Below, one piece after another: positions 34,217 through 43,598 of a stretch of 64,000 nt of DNA. The notes below the pieces were generated by a model. It did not search any database and was not told the DNA's origin. It worked only from the letters and a program-made list of their open reading frames with translations. Each line of letters begins with the position of its first letter. Position 1 is the first letter of the stretch. The position numbers and the translations under genes are program-made. The stretch is from JAILLW01 sp045640525 (GTDB lineage: Bacteria; Bacillota; Clostridia; Lachnospirales; Lachnospiraceae): NCBI GenBank assembly GCA_045640525.1, contig JAZUFE010000025.1:114944-178943 (forward strand). The letters run 5' to 3'.

Positions 34217-35392
34217 TCAGTTATTTTTTTCCAAATATTCCAAATTCTTTTTGATAAGCTCACATCTTTGCTCCACGCACTTAACGGAACGTAGAGGATC
34301 CGACGGAGTATTGAATACATAATCAACAAGTTTGTCTATTGTAGTGGTCGCTACGTGCATACGCGTATCCGACGAAGCATAGTAGATGAATACGTCACCG
34401 TTTTCACGGGCAATGGCACCGTTCGTGAAAACCACATTGGAAACATCACCGACTCTTTCCCCTTCACGCGGACCTATAAGCATTCCCGACGGTTCTGCAA
34501 TAACCTTGGAAGGGTCATTCAAATCAGTGGCAAATGCATAGATTACATATCTTAATCCTGCTGCCGTATTTCGTACTCCGTGAGCTATGTGTATCCAGCC
34601 TTTGGATGTCTTAATCGGTGTAGCACCCGCTCCGTTTTTAACTTCGGTTATTGTGTGATACTTTCGAAGTGAAGTCATTTTCTCTTCGTCAATAACGGCA
34701 TGCGTAATATCATCGCACAATCCGAATCCGATTCCGCCGCCAGACCCGGTATCAATGAAGTCATCCATAGGACGTGTATAGAAAGCATATTTGCCGTTAA
34801 CAAATTCCGGGTGAAGACAGACATTTCTTTGCTGAGGCGAATTCAGGGTTATCAAATTATCCAGACGCTCCCATGTTTTCAAATCTTTGGTTCTGACTAT
34901 TCCTGCTGCCGCAACAGCTGCCGAAAGATCATTTGACGACTTGTCCTTTGATTCGGAGCAAAACACTCCGTATATGTATCCGTCCTCATGCTTGGTTAAT
35001 CGCATATCATATACATTGGTTTCTTCAGGGCATGTATCTTCAAGCAAAATCGGATAATCCCAAAATCTAAAATTGTCTATTCCGTTCAAAGATTCTGCCA
35101 CGCCGAAAAATGACTTTCGATCATCTCCTTCTATTCTTGCCACCAAATAGAATTTTCCGTTTAATTCAATGGCACCCGAATTCATAACGGCATTGATTCC
35201 CAAACGCTTCATGAAATTCGGATTGGTCTTTTCATTCAAATCGTATTCCCAAAACAACGGAACATGATTTCTTGTCAAAACCGGATTGACATACCTGTCA
35301 TAAATTCCGTTATAGAATTTCTCATCAATCCTGTTCGGTCTTCCTATCAATTCCTCATGTTCTTTTAGTTTCTCGTAGTATTTAGGATGCAT
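34217..35392 (-). CDS. GH130 phosphorylase, 4-O-beta-mannosyl-glucose type
   Basis: 391 residues. RPNRIDEKFYNGIYDRYVNPVLTR at the N-terminus, then FWEYDLNEKTNPNFM and GINAVMNSGAIELNGKFYLVARIEG are typical of GH130 subfamily 1, which splits mannosyl-glucose with phosphate into mannose 1-phosphate and glucose. It overlaps the epimerase gene by 11 bases, and that enzyme would make its substrate from mannobiose. Cytosolic; no signal peptide. Confidence 0.9.
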   Translation of the reverse strand: MHPKYYEKLKEHEELIGRPNRIDEKFYNGIYDRYVNPVLTRNHVPLFWEYDLNEKTNPNFMKRLGINAVMNSGAIELNGKFYLVARIEGDDRKSFFGVAESLNGIDNFRFWDYPILLEDTCPEETNVYDMRLTKHEDGYIYGVFCSESKDKSSNDLSAAVAAAGIVRTKDLKTWERLDNLITLNSPQQRNVCLHPEFVNGKYAFYTRPMDDFIDTGSGGGIGFGLCDDITHAVIDEEKMTSLRKYHTITEVKNGAGATPIKTSKGWIHIAHGVRNTAAGLRYVIYAFATDLNDPSKVIAEPSGMLIGPREGERVGDVSNVVFTNGAIARENGDVFIYYASSDTRMHVATTTIDKLVDYVFNTPSDPLRSVKCVEQRCELIKKNLEYLEKNN

Positions 35393-36560
35393 TCTGTTCT
35401 ATCCCCCTTTTGATTATTTCAAAACACATTCTTCCGTTATGATACGGACACTTCCACGGCTCCAATATCGGCATATATTTATACGGTTCACCGCAAGGTG
35501 AAACCTCAGATAACCACTCGGAACCTTCCCGGGCGTCCACCATGTACTTCTTAATAAATTTCCATTCCGATTCCGCTGCACTCAGATATTCTTTCCTGGT
35601 TTCATCCTTTTCATATCCGTTAATGAATCCGATAACCGTTTCTGCCTGCACCCACCAGACTCTGTGATCGTTCACCTTGCCTTTATCACATTCATATGCC
35701 AGCGAATGTCCGTCAAATGCTGTTTCGTATATCTTTTTGGTCAGAGCCCTGGTTATGGGATATATCAGTTCTTCATACTTGCTCTCTCCCACTATTTCAA
35801 CAGTTCTGTCCATCAACCAGGCTGTCTCTATATCATGTCCGTAGCTATGCAGATCAATTATCGAATGATAGTCCTTGTCGAAGAACACCTCCTGACGCTG
35901 AAGCTCGGGATTATATATCTTCGAAGCAAAAATATCCATTATTCGACAAAGTTTATTTTTAACACGGATATCCTTAGAAACTCTATACAATTCTGTATAA
36001 GCTTCCAGTACATGCAACAGTGTATTCATTGTTCTGTATGCCATGACACCATTTTCAGACAGCTTATCATTATCAATTGTTTGAAATCTTTCATCAAAAG
36101 CTTCCAAATATCCGTCACCGTCGGTGCATTTGCTTTCTATAATTTCGAACAAATCAAAGGCTTCTTTCAATGCATCTTCCTTACCTGTTGCCGCATAATA
36201 AGACGAAAGTGCATATATGGCAAATGCCTGATTGTAAGTATGTTTAATCGACTCCTCAACCTCGCCGTTGTATTTCATTGACCAGAATATACCGCCGTTA
36301 ACACGATCCATACACTTATTAATCATGAACTCGTACGCGTGATCTGCTTCCTCCAAAAGGCTTTCATCTTTAAGCAACATATACGCATTGGCGAAAAACC
36401 ATAGAATTCTGCTGTTCAGGATGCATCCCTTAACAGCCTTCTTATCAAGTTTGAGGTCATATCCCATATAACCGTAATATCCGCCGAATTCTTCATCTTT
36501 GATACTTTTCCAAAACGGAATTATTGATTCCGTCAATTCTCTCTTAACCTCTGCAATCAT
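35382..36560 (-). CDS. Cellobiose/mannobiose 2-epimerase-like protein
   Basis: 392 residues from the ATG at 36560, which overlaps the permease stop as ATGA. The AGE (N-acylglucosamine 2-epimerase) fold shows in NSRILWFFANAYMLL, GGIFWSMKYNGEVEESIKHTYNQAFAIYALSSYY, DLHSYGHDIETAWL and DHRVWWVQAETVIGF, with the conserved His residues expected for proton transfer. In this operon it would convert beta-1,4-mannobiose to mannosyl-glucose for the GH130 enzyme encoded directly downstream. Cellobiose epimerisation is an alternative. Confidence 0.9.
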   Translation of the reverse strand: MIAEVKRELTESIIPFWKSIKDEEFGGYYGYMGYDLKLDKKAVKGCILNSRILWFFANAYMLLKDESLLEEADHAYEFMINKCMDRVNGGIFWSMKYNGEVEESIKHTYNQAFAIYALSSYYAATGKEDALKEAFDLFEIIESKCTDGDGYLEAFDERFQTIDNDKLSENGVMAYRTMNTLLHVLEAYTELYRVSKDIRVKNKLCRIMDIFASKIYNPELQRQEVFFDKDYHSIIDLHSYGHDIETAWLMDRTVEIVGESKYEELIYPITRALTKKIYETAFDGHSLAYECDKGKVNDHRVWWVQAETVIGFINGYEKDETRKEYLSAAESEWKFIKKYMVDAREGSEWLSEVSPCGEPYKYMPILEPWKCPYHNGRMCFEIIKRGIEQNAS

Positions 36561-37405
36561 CCTTTTACCGCTCCTGCCGTTAATCCTGAATATATCTGTT
36601 TTTGACAACAGATGAATACAATCAGTGCCGGAAGCAAAGATATAATTACACCGGCACATATGAGATTGTATTTGCTGCCCAAAGGACCGACGAATGTATA
36701 AAGGGAGGTCGCTACAGTTGCATATTTCGTCTTGTCCTGAAGGTAAAGATTGGCTGCATAATATTCGTTATAAGTTCCTACACCTTTTAGAATGCAGCTT
36801 GTAACAATTGCGGGTTTTAACAAGGGTAGCAGGATTCTGTAAAATATCGTAAAGTAATTCGCACCGTCCATAATTGCCGATTCATCAAGCGAATAGTCTA
36901 TGTTTTCAAAGAACTGTATATAAATATATATGGATATGATATCCGTACCGCACATCATAATGATGTAACCTACCAAAGAATTAATGAATCCGAGCTTATA
37001 CATGATTTCATATACGGCAATCTGCATTGCAACTCCGGGAAGCTGTGAAGCAAACAGGAACAATGCACGGATTATTCCGTTGCCGAAGAATTTAAATCTG
37101 TTAAGCACATACGCAAGCTGCGTACCTATAAACACCGAAAGAACAAGAACACAAACCAATACTATCGATGAGTTAATGAATGCTCTTCCCATGCCTGCCT
37201 GTGTAAAGGCGGATTTGAAGTTCTCAAAATTAAGCCAGCTTTCGGGGAATACCATTACATTGGTGTTTTGATACTCCGTGTCTGTTTTAAATGCGGTTAT
37301 GACACACGATACAACCGGAAGAACAGCAACAAATGAGAAGAAAACCAATGAAAGATATTTCAAAAATGTCAGGAAATATGAAAGAATTTTCTTAAGCTTT
37401 TTCAT
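36557..37405 (-). CDS. ABC sugar transporter permease, MalG/AraQ type
   Basis: 282 residues with six predicted membrane segments. The EAA loop that contacts the ATPase reads DESAIMDGANYFTIFYRILLPLLKPAI. The N-terminus overlaps the preceding permease gene by 14 bases, and the stop overlaps the epimerase start. No ATPase gene is in this locus, so a shared MsmK-type ATPase elsewhere is presumed. Confidence 0.93.
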   Translation of the reverse strand: MKKLKKILSYFLTFLKYLSLVFFSFVAVLPVVSCVITAFKTDTEYQNTNVMVFPESWLNFENFKSAFTQAGMGRAFINSSIVLVCVLVLSVFIGTQLAYVLNRFKFFGNGIIRALFLFASQLPGVAMQIAVYEIMYKLGFINSLVGYIIMMCGTDIISIYIYIQFFENIDYSLDESAIMDGANYFTIFYRILLPLLKPAIVTSCILKGVGTYNEYYAANLYLQDKTKYATVATSLYTFVGPLGSKYNLICAGVIISLLPALIVFICCQKQIYSGLTAGAVKG

Positions 37406-38396
37406 TTTGATATCCTCCCTTTCTTATTCTTCTTCTCGCCAATCTGGCCAGTTTCTTCTCCCTTCTTATGCCTTCATTCAAATTCTCATCTTCGGAATCT
37501 CTGAACACGTATTTGAAGAAAAGCTTTTGAAGCAATGTAGCTATCATAATGATTATGAGCAAAATTATCGCCATGGCCGATGCCAAGCCTACTTTCTGCT
37601 GCGTGTGCGCTATTTCATGCATTACCACGAAATATGTTCCGGTACCGTTGGCACCGTCCGTAATAACATACGGAGGTTCGAACGCACTGAGTGAACCTGT
37701 TATCGAAAGAATTACATTCAGAGTTACTATTGTCTTGATACTCGGAAGAATTATGTATCTGAACTGCTGCAGTTTATTGGCTCCGTCAAGCATAGCCGCT
37801 TCATATAATGCCGAATCAACCGACATAATGGCTCCTATGAACAGCACCATATTCTGTCCGAAGTATCTCCATATCGAAGTTCCCACCAGCGAAAAGTTGT
37901 TGATTGCCTGGTCTTTTAGCCAATACGGAAGATTGTTCAAATCAAATCCGCACCACTGGAGAACCGTGTCGAACACAAAACCTCTGGTATAGAAAAATTT
38001 GAATATGAAACCTATTGCTATACCGTTTATCAAAAAGGGGAAGAACATAAAGCCTTTAAACAGTGATCCGCCCTTAACCTTAAAACTCAACACCGTTGCA
38101 AGGTATAGTGACAGAGCAAGCTGAACAACCGAGCCGAGCATATAGTAAAGACTGAGCTTCAAAGCTCCGAAGCAGTCATCTCTTTCAAAAACCTTAAGGT
38201 AATTCTTAAGACCTACGAATTTACGCGCACCTACATATTTCATGTTATAGAAACTGAATCCGAACATTTCTCCGAACGGTAAATATGTAAATACAAATAA
38301 GAGCAATAAGGGAACAATCATGAATGCAACCATGACGAAAACTTTCTGTCCGTCACGACTTCGTGCCCATTCCCCGAGGGTTCTTTTCTTCTTCAT
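37392..38396 (-). CDS. ABC sugar transporter permease, MalF/LplB type
   Basis: 334 residues. A Lys/Arg-rich start is followed by six membrane segments; the EAA loop reads YEAAMLDGANKLQQFRYIILPSI. It forms the transmembrane channel with the MalG-type permease encoded downstream, taking up mannooligosaccharides delivered by the solute-binding protein. It lies 111 bases after that gene, with a strong hairpin between. Confidence 0.93.
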   Translation of the reverse strand: MKKKRTLGEWARSRDGQKVFVMVAFMIVPLLLLFVFTYLPFGEMFGFSFYNMKYVGARKFVGLKNYLKVFERDDCFGALKLSLYYMLGSVVQLALSLYLATVLSFKVKGGSLFKGFMFFPFLINGIAIGFIFKFFYTRGFVFDTVLQWCGFDLNNLPYWLKDQAINNFSLVGTSIWRYFGQNMVLFIGAIMSVDSALYEAAMLDGANKLQQFRYIILPSIKTIVTLNVILSITGSLSAFEPPYVITDGANGTGTYFVVMHEIAHTQQKVGLASAMAIILLIIIMIATLLQKLFFKYVFRDSEDENLNEGIRREKKLARLARRRIRKGGYQNEKA

Positions 38397-38453
38397 AAAC
38401 TCGCACCTTCCTTTTAATAACCATCCCTAATACCTGATTTTGGGGTAAAATAT

Positions 38454-38482
38454 GGCCGAGGAGTTACAAATGCCCCTCGGCC
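38454..38482 (-). promoter_or_regulatory. Intercistronic hairpin between binding-protein and permease genes
   Basis: GGCCGAGG and CCTCGGCC (8 bp, GC-rich) pair around a 13-base loop. On the minus strand the hairpin is followed by ATATTTTACC, which is too weak for a full terminator. It probably protects the binding-protein message or causes partial termination, giving more binding protein than permease. Confidence 0.6.
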
Positions 38483-38507
38483 GATATTCACCTGTACTAC
38501 TATAGGA

Positions 38508-39962
38508 TTAGTACTTAACTTCTATTCCAAGCTCTGTCTGAGCATCGTTCCACTTAGCTGTCCAATCTGCCATAATGTCATCAAATGACTTGGAACCTGT
38601 TGCACCGGCTTCAACAATAGCCTGTACCTTAGCATCTCCGCCTGCATTGAATGAAAGCTCTGATTCTGCATTCATGTCATTGAGGAAAGTCTCTTCTCCT
38701 GCAAGTGCAGGCTGATCGGAAAGAACTTCACATCCGTCAAATGCTGCATACATATCAGGATTCTGGCCACCCTTAACAACTGTGTAACCACCTTCGTTGA
38801 AGCACCAGTTAGATCTTTCTACCATCCACTTAACAAAGATAAGTGAAGCAAGCTTATTCTCATCAGATGCGTTAGCATTGATACAGTAATTGTAATCTCC
38901 GCCTGCTGCTACGTACTGCTTTCCGTCAACTGTCATAGGGAAAGGCATATAACCTACGTTTTCAGGTGTATCTCCTGCTTCCTGCATCTGTGCGAAAGCC
39001 CATGAACCAAGTACCATAGTTCCGATTTCACCACGGTTCAACATACCCTTACAACCTTCCCAGTCTGTAGTTGTATAGTCATCTTCAATCAAACCGTTAG
39101 CACATGCATCATAAAGAATTCTGTACAAGTTGTAGATTCCCGAATCTTTACCGTTATCTGCGAAAGGAGCTGCTGTATGAACGAACTTCTGATTAGTAAA
39201 TGTATTATCACCTTCTGATACAGATCCGATATAAGCATCCCATGCTCCCATTGTCCAACCTGCTGCATAGTTGGTATAAAGAGGAATTGCATCTGTGTTA
39301 TCCTTGATTAACTGAAGGTCTGCAAGGAATTCTGTAGGTGTTTTGGGTAATGTGGTAATTCCTGCATCTTCAAATACTTTCTTGTTGTAAAGAACACCCT
39401 GTGCGTTAGCCATATAAGGAATTCCGTAACATGTTCCGCCAAACTCCCATGAATCTACGAAATTGAGTACAGTCGAAAGATTTTCAAGAGAATCCAAAGG
39501 CATGAAATATGTTCCCAAATCAGACTTGTCAACAGCAGGAATGAACATGATGTCGCCCCAGTCTCCTGTAGACAATCTCAAAAGTGAATCCTCTGCGTAG
39601 TCTGTAACTGCTTCCATCTCAACTGTAATGTTGGGGAATTCTTCATTAAATTTAGCTACCATTGCATCCATTGTTCCGTCCGCAGCACGGTCTGTCTTGT
39701 GATGGATGAACTTGATTGTTGCCTCTGTTGTTTTGTAATCATCAATGTTAAGAGTTGTATACGTCAACTCTCCTGTAGCTTCGCTTGTAGGTTCAGCAAC
39801 CTCCTCGCTTGCTGCTGCGCTTGCTTCCTCTGTGCTAACCTCTGCAGCACTTTCAGCAGAAGCTGCTGCGCTTGAGCTTGCTGCTTCGCTTGAACCGCAA
39901 GCTGCCAATGACATTGTCATTGCTGTTGCTAAAACTAAAGCTAACATCTTTTTTAGTTTCAT
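38508..39962 (-). CDS. ABC transporter solute-binding lipoprotein (oligosaccharide)
   Basis: 484 residues. Lipoprotein signal with lipobox LAAC (Cys near 22), then a Ser/Ala/Glu-rich linker of about 45 residues and a family 1 extracellular solute-binding fold (IKFIHHKTDRAADGTMDAMV, GIPYMANAQGVLYNKKVFEDAG, GTMVLGSWAFAQM). Tethered to the outer membrane face, it delivers oligosaccharide to the two permeases. By context the ligand is a beta-mannooligosaccharide. AAGGAGG lies 11 bases upstream of the ATG. Confidence 0.93.
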   Translation of the reverse strand: MKLKKMLALVLATAMTMSLAACGSSEAASSSAAASAESAAEVSTEEASAAASEEVAEPTSEATGELTYTTLNIDDYKTTEATIKFIHHKTDRAADGTMDAMVAKFNEEFPNITVEMEAVTDYAEDSLLRLSTGDWGDIMFIPAVDKSDLGTYFMPLDSLENLSTVLNFVDSWEFGGTCYGIPYMANAQGVLYNKKVFEDAGITTLPKTPTEFLADLQLIKDNTDAIPLYTNYAAGWTMGAWDAYIGSVSEGDNTFTNQKFVHTAAPFADNGKDSGIYNLYRILYDACANGLIEDDYTTTDWEGCKGMLNRGEIGTMVLGSWAFAQMQEAGDTPENVGYMPFPMTVDGKQYVAAGGDYNYCINANASDENKLASLIFVKWMVERSNWCFNEGGYTVVKGGQNPDMYAAFDGCEVLSDQPALAGEETFLNDMNAESELSFNAGGDAKVQAIVEAGATGSKSFDDIMADWTAKWNDAQTELGIEVKY

Positions 39963-39986
39963 AATAGAAATCCTCCTTAATGTTTT

Positions 39987-40047
39987 AGTTAAAAAACTTA
40001 AATTGTTAACTTGTTTTTAATTATATTTTAGGCAAACAAAAATGCAA
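39987..40047 (-). promoter_or_regulatory. Promoter and operator before the transporter operon
   Basis: On the minus strand TTGCAT (40042-40047) and TATAAT (40020-40025) are 16 bases apart. Just downstream, AGTTAA and TTAACT (39987-39992 and 40006-40011) form an inverted repeat with 13 bases between, placed near +1 to +25. It is a likely LacI-type operator. The -35 overlaps the 3' arm of the terminator after lacI. Confidence 0.55.
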
Positions 40048-40073
40048 CCCTTTTTCGTGAATTTAAGGGTTGC
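40036..40073 (-). terminator. Rho-independent terminator after lacI
   Basis: GCAACCCTT and AAGGGTTGC pair (40044-40052 with 40065-40073), followed on the minus strand by a T-rich tail (ATTTTTGTTT). It separates GH36-lacI from the transporter operon. Confidence 0.75.
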
Positions 40074-40134
40074 ACTTTGCATTTTCCACATTATTAACTA
40101 ATATTCATAGTTGTTTTTGTACATATTGGCTAAA

Positions 40135-40167
40135 TTAGTTATCCGATTAACTAAACTAATTTAGTTT
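40135..40167. promoter_or_regulatory. Two adjacent inverted repeats, TTAGTT-type
   Basis: TTAGTTA-6-TAACTAA (40135-40154) and AAACTAA-1-TTAGTTT (40153-40167) are perfect inverted repeats in the 236-base gap after lacI. The TTAGTT half-site recurs near the transporter promoter, so these are candidate auxiliary operators for the LacI protein. Confidence 0.45.
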
Positions 40168-40198
40168 TTAGCTCAATTTTTTAAGTAACTATTTTAAG

Positions 40199-41215
40199 CT
40201 AAATTTTCTTAACCGTCTCACCGATTATCATTTTCCCTTCTATAACACTTACACCTTTGCCAACATACTCACCGGACATTTTCATAACCAATATCTTTAA
40301 TGCCTTTCCAACCATCTCCTTTAAATCTACCGCAAAAGTGGTTAATTTGATTTCTTCCGTATTGGTAATGGCATAATTGTCGAATCCTACCACAGAAATA
40401 TCCTGCGGTACACGAAGTCCCATTTTCTTCAATTCTTCAATTATTTCAATGGCTGTAACATCGCAGTTACATGCGAATGCGGTAGGCATATCTTCCGGAA
40501 GTGTATAAACAAAACCTTGTTTCATGCCTGTATCTTCGAATCTGTCATTGATTACGTAGTCTTTTCTTATTTCGATTCCATGCTCGTACAAAGCCTTGCA
40601 ATATCCGAAATATCTGTCGGTAATACTATTGGTAGAAAACAATGTTCCTACATACGCTATCTTTTTATGTCCAAGTTCACACAAATAATTTGTCACCTGA
40701 TACATACCAAAGAAATTATCCGCCACAATTGCATTGTCCTGAAAATTGTTACAATAGAAGTCAAGATATACAATCGGAACCTTGGTATTTTCGGAGATAC
40801 TTTTGATATACTCCTCTTTCATAAGTCCTATTACAATAAGTCCGTTAACTCTTTCGCCTTCAAGGAGCTTTGGAATGGAATTGCTCCTCTCCATATCCTC
40901 TTGTACAACTTCAAGCATTGTAAAGCAGTTTTTACTCAACGCCCTGGTTGCCAATTCCTGATACATCAACCAATAAAACGACTGCGTATGATCAAAATAC
41001 CTTGAGGATACTATTACTCCCACGGTGTAAGACTTCTTTTCATTTTGAATCTTTGCTGCCGAAGGACTCACATATCCCATCTCTTGTGCAAGTTCCTTGA
41101 TTTTGGAGCGCATGTCCTCGCTGACACCTTTCTGATCCGAAAGTGCCTTCGATACCGTCACCACGCTGACTCCGAATTTTTCTGCGATATCCGCAAGTTT
41201 CACTGACTTAGCCAT
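40199..41215 (-). CDS. LacI-family transcriptional regulator
   Basis: 338 residues. The N-terminal HTH reads VKLADIAEKFGVSVVTVSKALSDQKGVSEDMR, followed by a periplasmic-binding-protein-like sugar domain (VNGLIVIGLMKEEYI, KKIAYVGT, DISVVGFDNYAI). It probably represses or activates the mannan operon in response to an oligosaccharide or its phosphorylated product. The ATG overlaps the GH36 stop codon by one base (TAATG) with GGAGG about ten bases upstream, so the two genes are co-transcribed. Confidence 0.93.
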   Translation of the reverse strand: MAKSVKLADIAEKFGVSVVTVSKALSDQKGVSEDMRSKIKELAQEMGYVSPSAAKIQNEKKSYTVGVIVSSRYFDHTQSFYWLMYQELATRALSKNCFTMLEVVQEDMERSNSIPKLLEGERVNGLIVIGLMKEEYIKSISENTKVPIVYLDFYCNNFQDNAIVADNFFGMYQVTNYLCELGHKKIAYVGTLFSTNSITDRYFGYCKALYEHGIEIRKDYVINDRFEDTGMKQGFVYTLPEDMPTAFACNCDVTAIEIIEELKKMGLRVPQDISVVGFDNYAITNTEEIKLTTFAVDLKEMVGKALKILVMKMSGEYVGKGVSVIEGKMIIGETVKKI

Positions 41216-43431
41216 TACTCACCAACCTCCGTTACATGAATCAATTTGCTCTGAAAATCTCCCCACATATTTTTAACCAGGTATCCTACATTCTGTAAGA
41301 CTTCGCCTTGGTATTTAATATCTTCTCCTTCAATCATGTATGTTTTTTGAGGATCAAGTCCCTTCAACAATATGCGCTTACTGTGATAATTGGGCTTATT
41401 CATAACCTGCACATATGTATACATGGCTTCCTTCTTATCCTTACTGACAACTCCGTAACAATCATACAGGTTGTTTTGAGCATACGATGCAATTCTGTAA
41501 TAATCACCTTCGCGTACAAGATCATTGTACTTATGGTACATTTCAACCTGCGAAGGTATCATATCTTTATCCTCTTTCGGAATTTTAGTAACATCAAGTT
41601 CATATCCGAATGTTCCTGCAAGCGCAACATGCCCTCTGGTTTCAAAAGGCGTTGTTCTTCCAACCGTATGATTGGGGCAATCGGAAACATGCGCACCCAT
41701 AGCCGAGAGCGGGTAAACCATTGATGTGCCTTCCTGAATCAGCAATCGCTCAATTGCATCCGTATCATCCGAACACCAGATTTGCGGACTGTAATACAAC
41801 ATACCCGGGTCAAAACGGGCGCCTCCTCCGGAGCAGTTCTCAAGAAGAAGATTCGGGAATTCCTTCAATAATCTTTCCTGAAGTTCGTAAACTCCGAGCA
41901 CATATCTATGGTACAATTCTCCCATTTGTTCCTTGGGAAGAAGCGTTGAGCCTATATCCGTCAGCTGTCTGTTCATATCCCATTTGACATATTCGATATT
42001 GGCAGACCGTAGTATCTTGGCAACACTCTCATAAGTATAGTCAAGTACGTCACGTCTCGAAAAATCCAAAACATACTGATTTCTGCTTCTGGTAGGAACA
42101 CGTCCGGGCACCGCAATCGCCCAATCCGGATGTGCCTTATACAATTCCGACTCCGGGCTGATCATTTCAGGTTCAAACCATATTCCGAATTTCATACCAA
42201 GCTTATTGACCTCGTCAACAAGATACTTCAATCCGCCCTTGAGCTTCTTCTCGTTAACATACCAGTCTCCCAAAGAAGTATTGTCATCGTTCCTTTCTCC
42301 GAACCATCCGTCATCCATTACCAGCATTTCGATTCCCAGTGCGGAAGCCTGTTTGGCAATTGCAATCAATTTGTCGGTATCAAAATCAAAATATGTTGCT
42401 TCCCAATTGTTAATCAGTATCGGTCGCTTTTTATTTTTGTACAAAGAACGAATCAGATGCTTTCTGTAGAAATCGTGGAAGGTTCTCGTCATCTTACCGG
42501 TACCTTCCGCCGAATAAACCATAACAACTTCCGGGGTTTCAAACGACTCACCCACATTGAGCTTCCACTTGAAATCCTCGGAATTAATGCCCATCAACAT
42601 TCTGAGCTGACCAAACTGGTCCTCCTGCACGGAAGAATGGAAATTACCGGAATACACGAAATTCATTGCATAAACTTCTCCGGTTTCATCCGTTGTATTT
42701 GAAGTTTTAATCATCATGAAAGGATTGTCCTGATGTGAAGACTCACCGCGAACAGATTCCACCACAATTTTGGCACGTCCGACCGGCGTATCGCTCATAG
42801 CACGTTCTCTCGCCCATGAACCATGAAGAGTTGTTGCCGTGAATCCGCGATTATCCATATCCAGACAGGATGAGTATATTTTTTTGATAAAGATATAGTC
42901 CTCCCCCGTATTGGTTACTTTCACACTTCTTGTTATTACATCGGTATCACCGAATGCAGAATATATAAGATCGATATTCAATCCAAGAGGTATATCTTTA
43001 CAATGAAGAATCAGTGTACTGACCTCATTATTCTCACCAAAAGATGCCGGAAGCTTCGAAATTCCGGGCTTTCCTGCGCTTATCTCATAAGAATCATAGA
43101 CAAGTCCCACTGCGAAGTTACCCCTCGATGATTCAACGCTGAAACAATCCTCTCTAAAATCACCTATACCATGTGTAGGATACTCCATAGGAAAAGAATC
43201 CAAAAAAGACGACCTGTCCCTGTTATTCTCGGAAGGTACCCAAGGCATCTCATTTATTCTGAATGCATATCCGAGGTGATAATCCTCTATTCTTTTACCG
43301 TAATACAGGTGCCCGACAAATCCCTCATCCACAATACCTATACAATACGACGTATTCGGAGTATCAAGTTTAAATATGTGTTTTACGTACTTATCCTGCG
43401 TTTCGTAGTGATTAATTGTCATTTTAAGCAT
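41215..43431 (-). CDS. GH36 alpha-galactosidase
   Basis: 738 residues, no signal peptide. The catalytic barrel has MLVMDDGWFGERNDD, the nucleophile in YVKWDMNRQ, LLENCSGGGARFD and the acid/base in WCSDDTDAIER; the N-terminal beta-sandwich and C-terminal domain are complete. It is of the intracellular, tetramer-forming size class. It would remove alpha-1,6-galactose from imported galactomannan or galactoglucomannan oligosaccharides; raffinose-type substrates are possible. First gene of the GH36-lacI transcript. Confidence 0.95.
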   Translation of the reverse strand: MLKMTINHYETQDKYVKHIFKLDTPNTSYCIGIVDEGFVGHLYYGKRIEDYHLGYAFRINEMPWVPSENNRDRSSFLDSFPMEYPTHGIGDFREDCFSVESSRGNFAVGLVYDSYEISAGKPGISKLPASFGENNEVSTLILHCKDIPLGLNIDLIYSAFGDTDVITRSVKVTNTGEDYIFIKKIYSSCLDMDNRGFTATTLHGSWARERAMSDTPVGRAKIVVESVRGESSHQDNPFMMIKTSNTTDETGEVYAMNFVYSGNFHSSVQEDQFGQLRMLMGINSEDFKWKLNVGESFETPEVVMVYSAEGTGKMTRTFHDFYRKHLIRSLYKNKKRPILINNWEATYFDFDTDKLIAIAKQASALGIEMLVMDDGWFGERNDDNTSLGDWYVNEKKLKGGLKYLVDEVNKLGMKFGIWFEPEMISPESELYKAHPDWAIAVPGRVPTRSRNQYVLDFSRRDVLDYTYESVAKILRSANIEYVKWDMNRQLTDIGSTLLPKEQMGELYHRYVLGVYELQERLLKEFPNLLLENCSGGGARFDPGMLYYSPQIWCSDDTDAIERLLIQEGTSMVYPLSAMGAHVSDCPNHTVGRTTPFETRGHVALAGTFGYELDVTKIPKEDKDMIPSQVEMYHKYNDLVREGDYYRIASYAQNNLYDCYGVVSKDKKEAMYTYVQVMNKPNYHSKRILLKGLDPQKTYMIEGEDIKYQGEVLQNVGYLVKNMWGDFQSKLIHVTEVGE

Positions 43432-43435
43432 CTCC

Positions 43436-43453
43436 TTAATCTGTTTTGATTAA
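43436..43453. promoter_or_regulatory. Operator candidate in the GH36 leader
   Basis: TTAATC-6-GATTAA is a perfect inverted repeat placed about +15 to +32 relative to the predicted start, overlapping the ribosome-site region of GH36. This is a typical repression position for a LacI protein. Confidence 0.5.
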
Positions 43454-43474
43454 ATTATTGCCAATATAAGTTAA

Positions 43475-43502
43475 ATTATAGGGTAAATTATTTAATTGTC
43501 AA
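43475..43502 (-). promoter_or_regulatory. Consensus promoter of GH36-lacI
   Basis: On the minus strand TTGACA and TATAAT, both perfect, are 16 bases apart, about 44 bases before the GH36 ATG. Confidence 0.75.
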
Positions 43503-43598
43503 TCCAATAGCCTAAATGGTTCATCTATGCTATACTATTGTCTGGGTTTGGGGAATAGTGTGTATGACTTGTTATTCATATACGCGGGGGTATAGAAA

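Noticed and set aside
43503..43598. Cyclic di-GMP riboswitch before the PilZ gene
   Set aside because: The leader is short and lacks the conserved GEMM core motifs.
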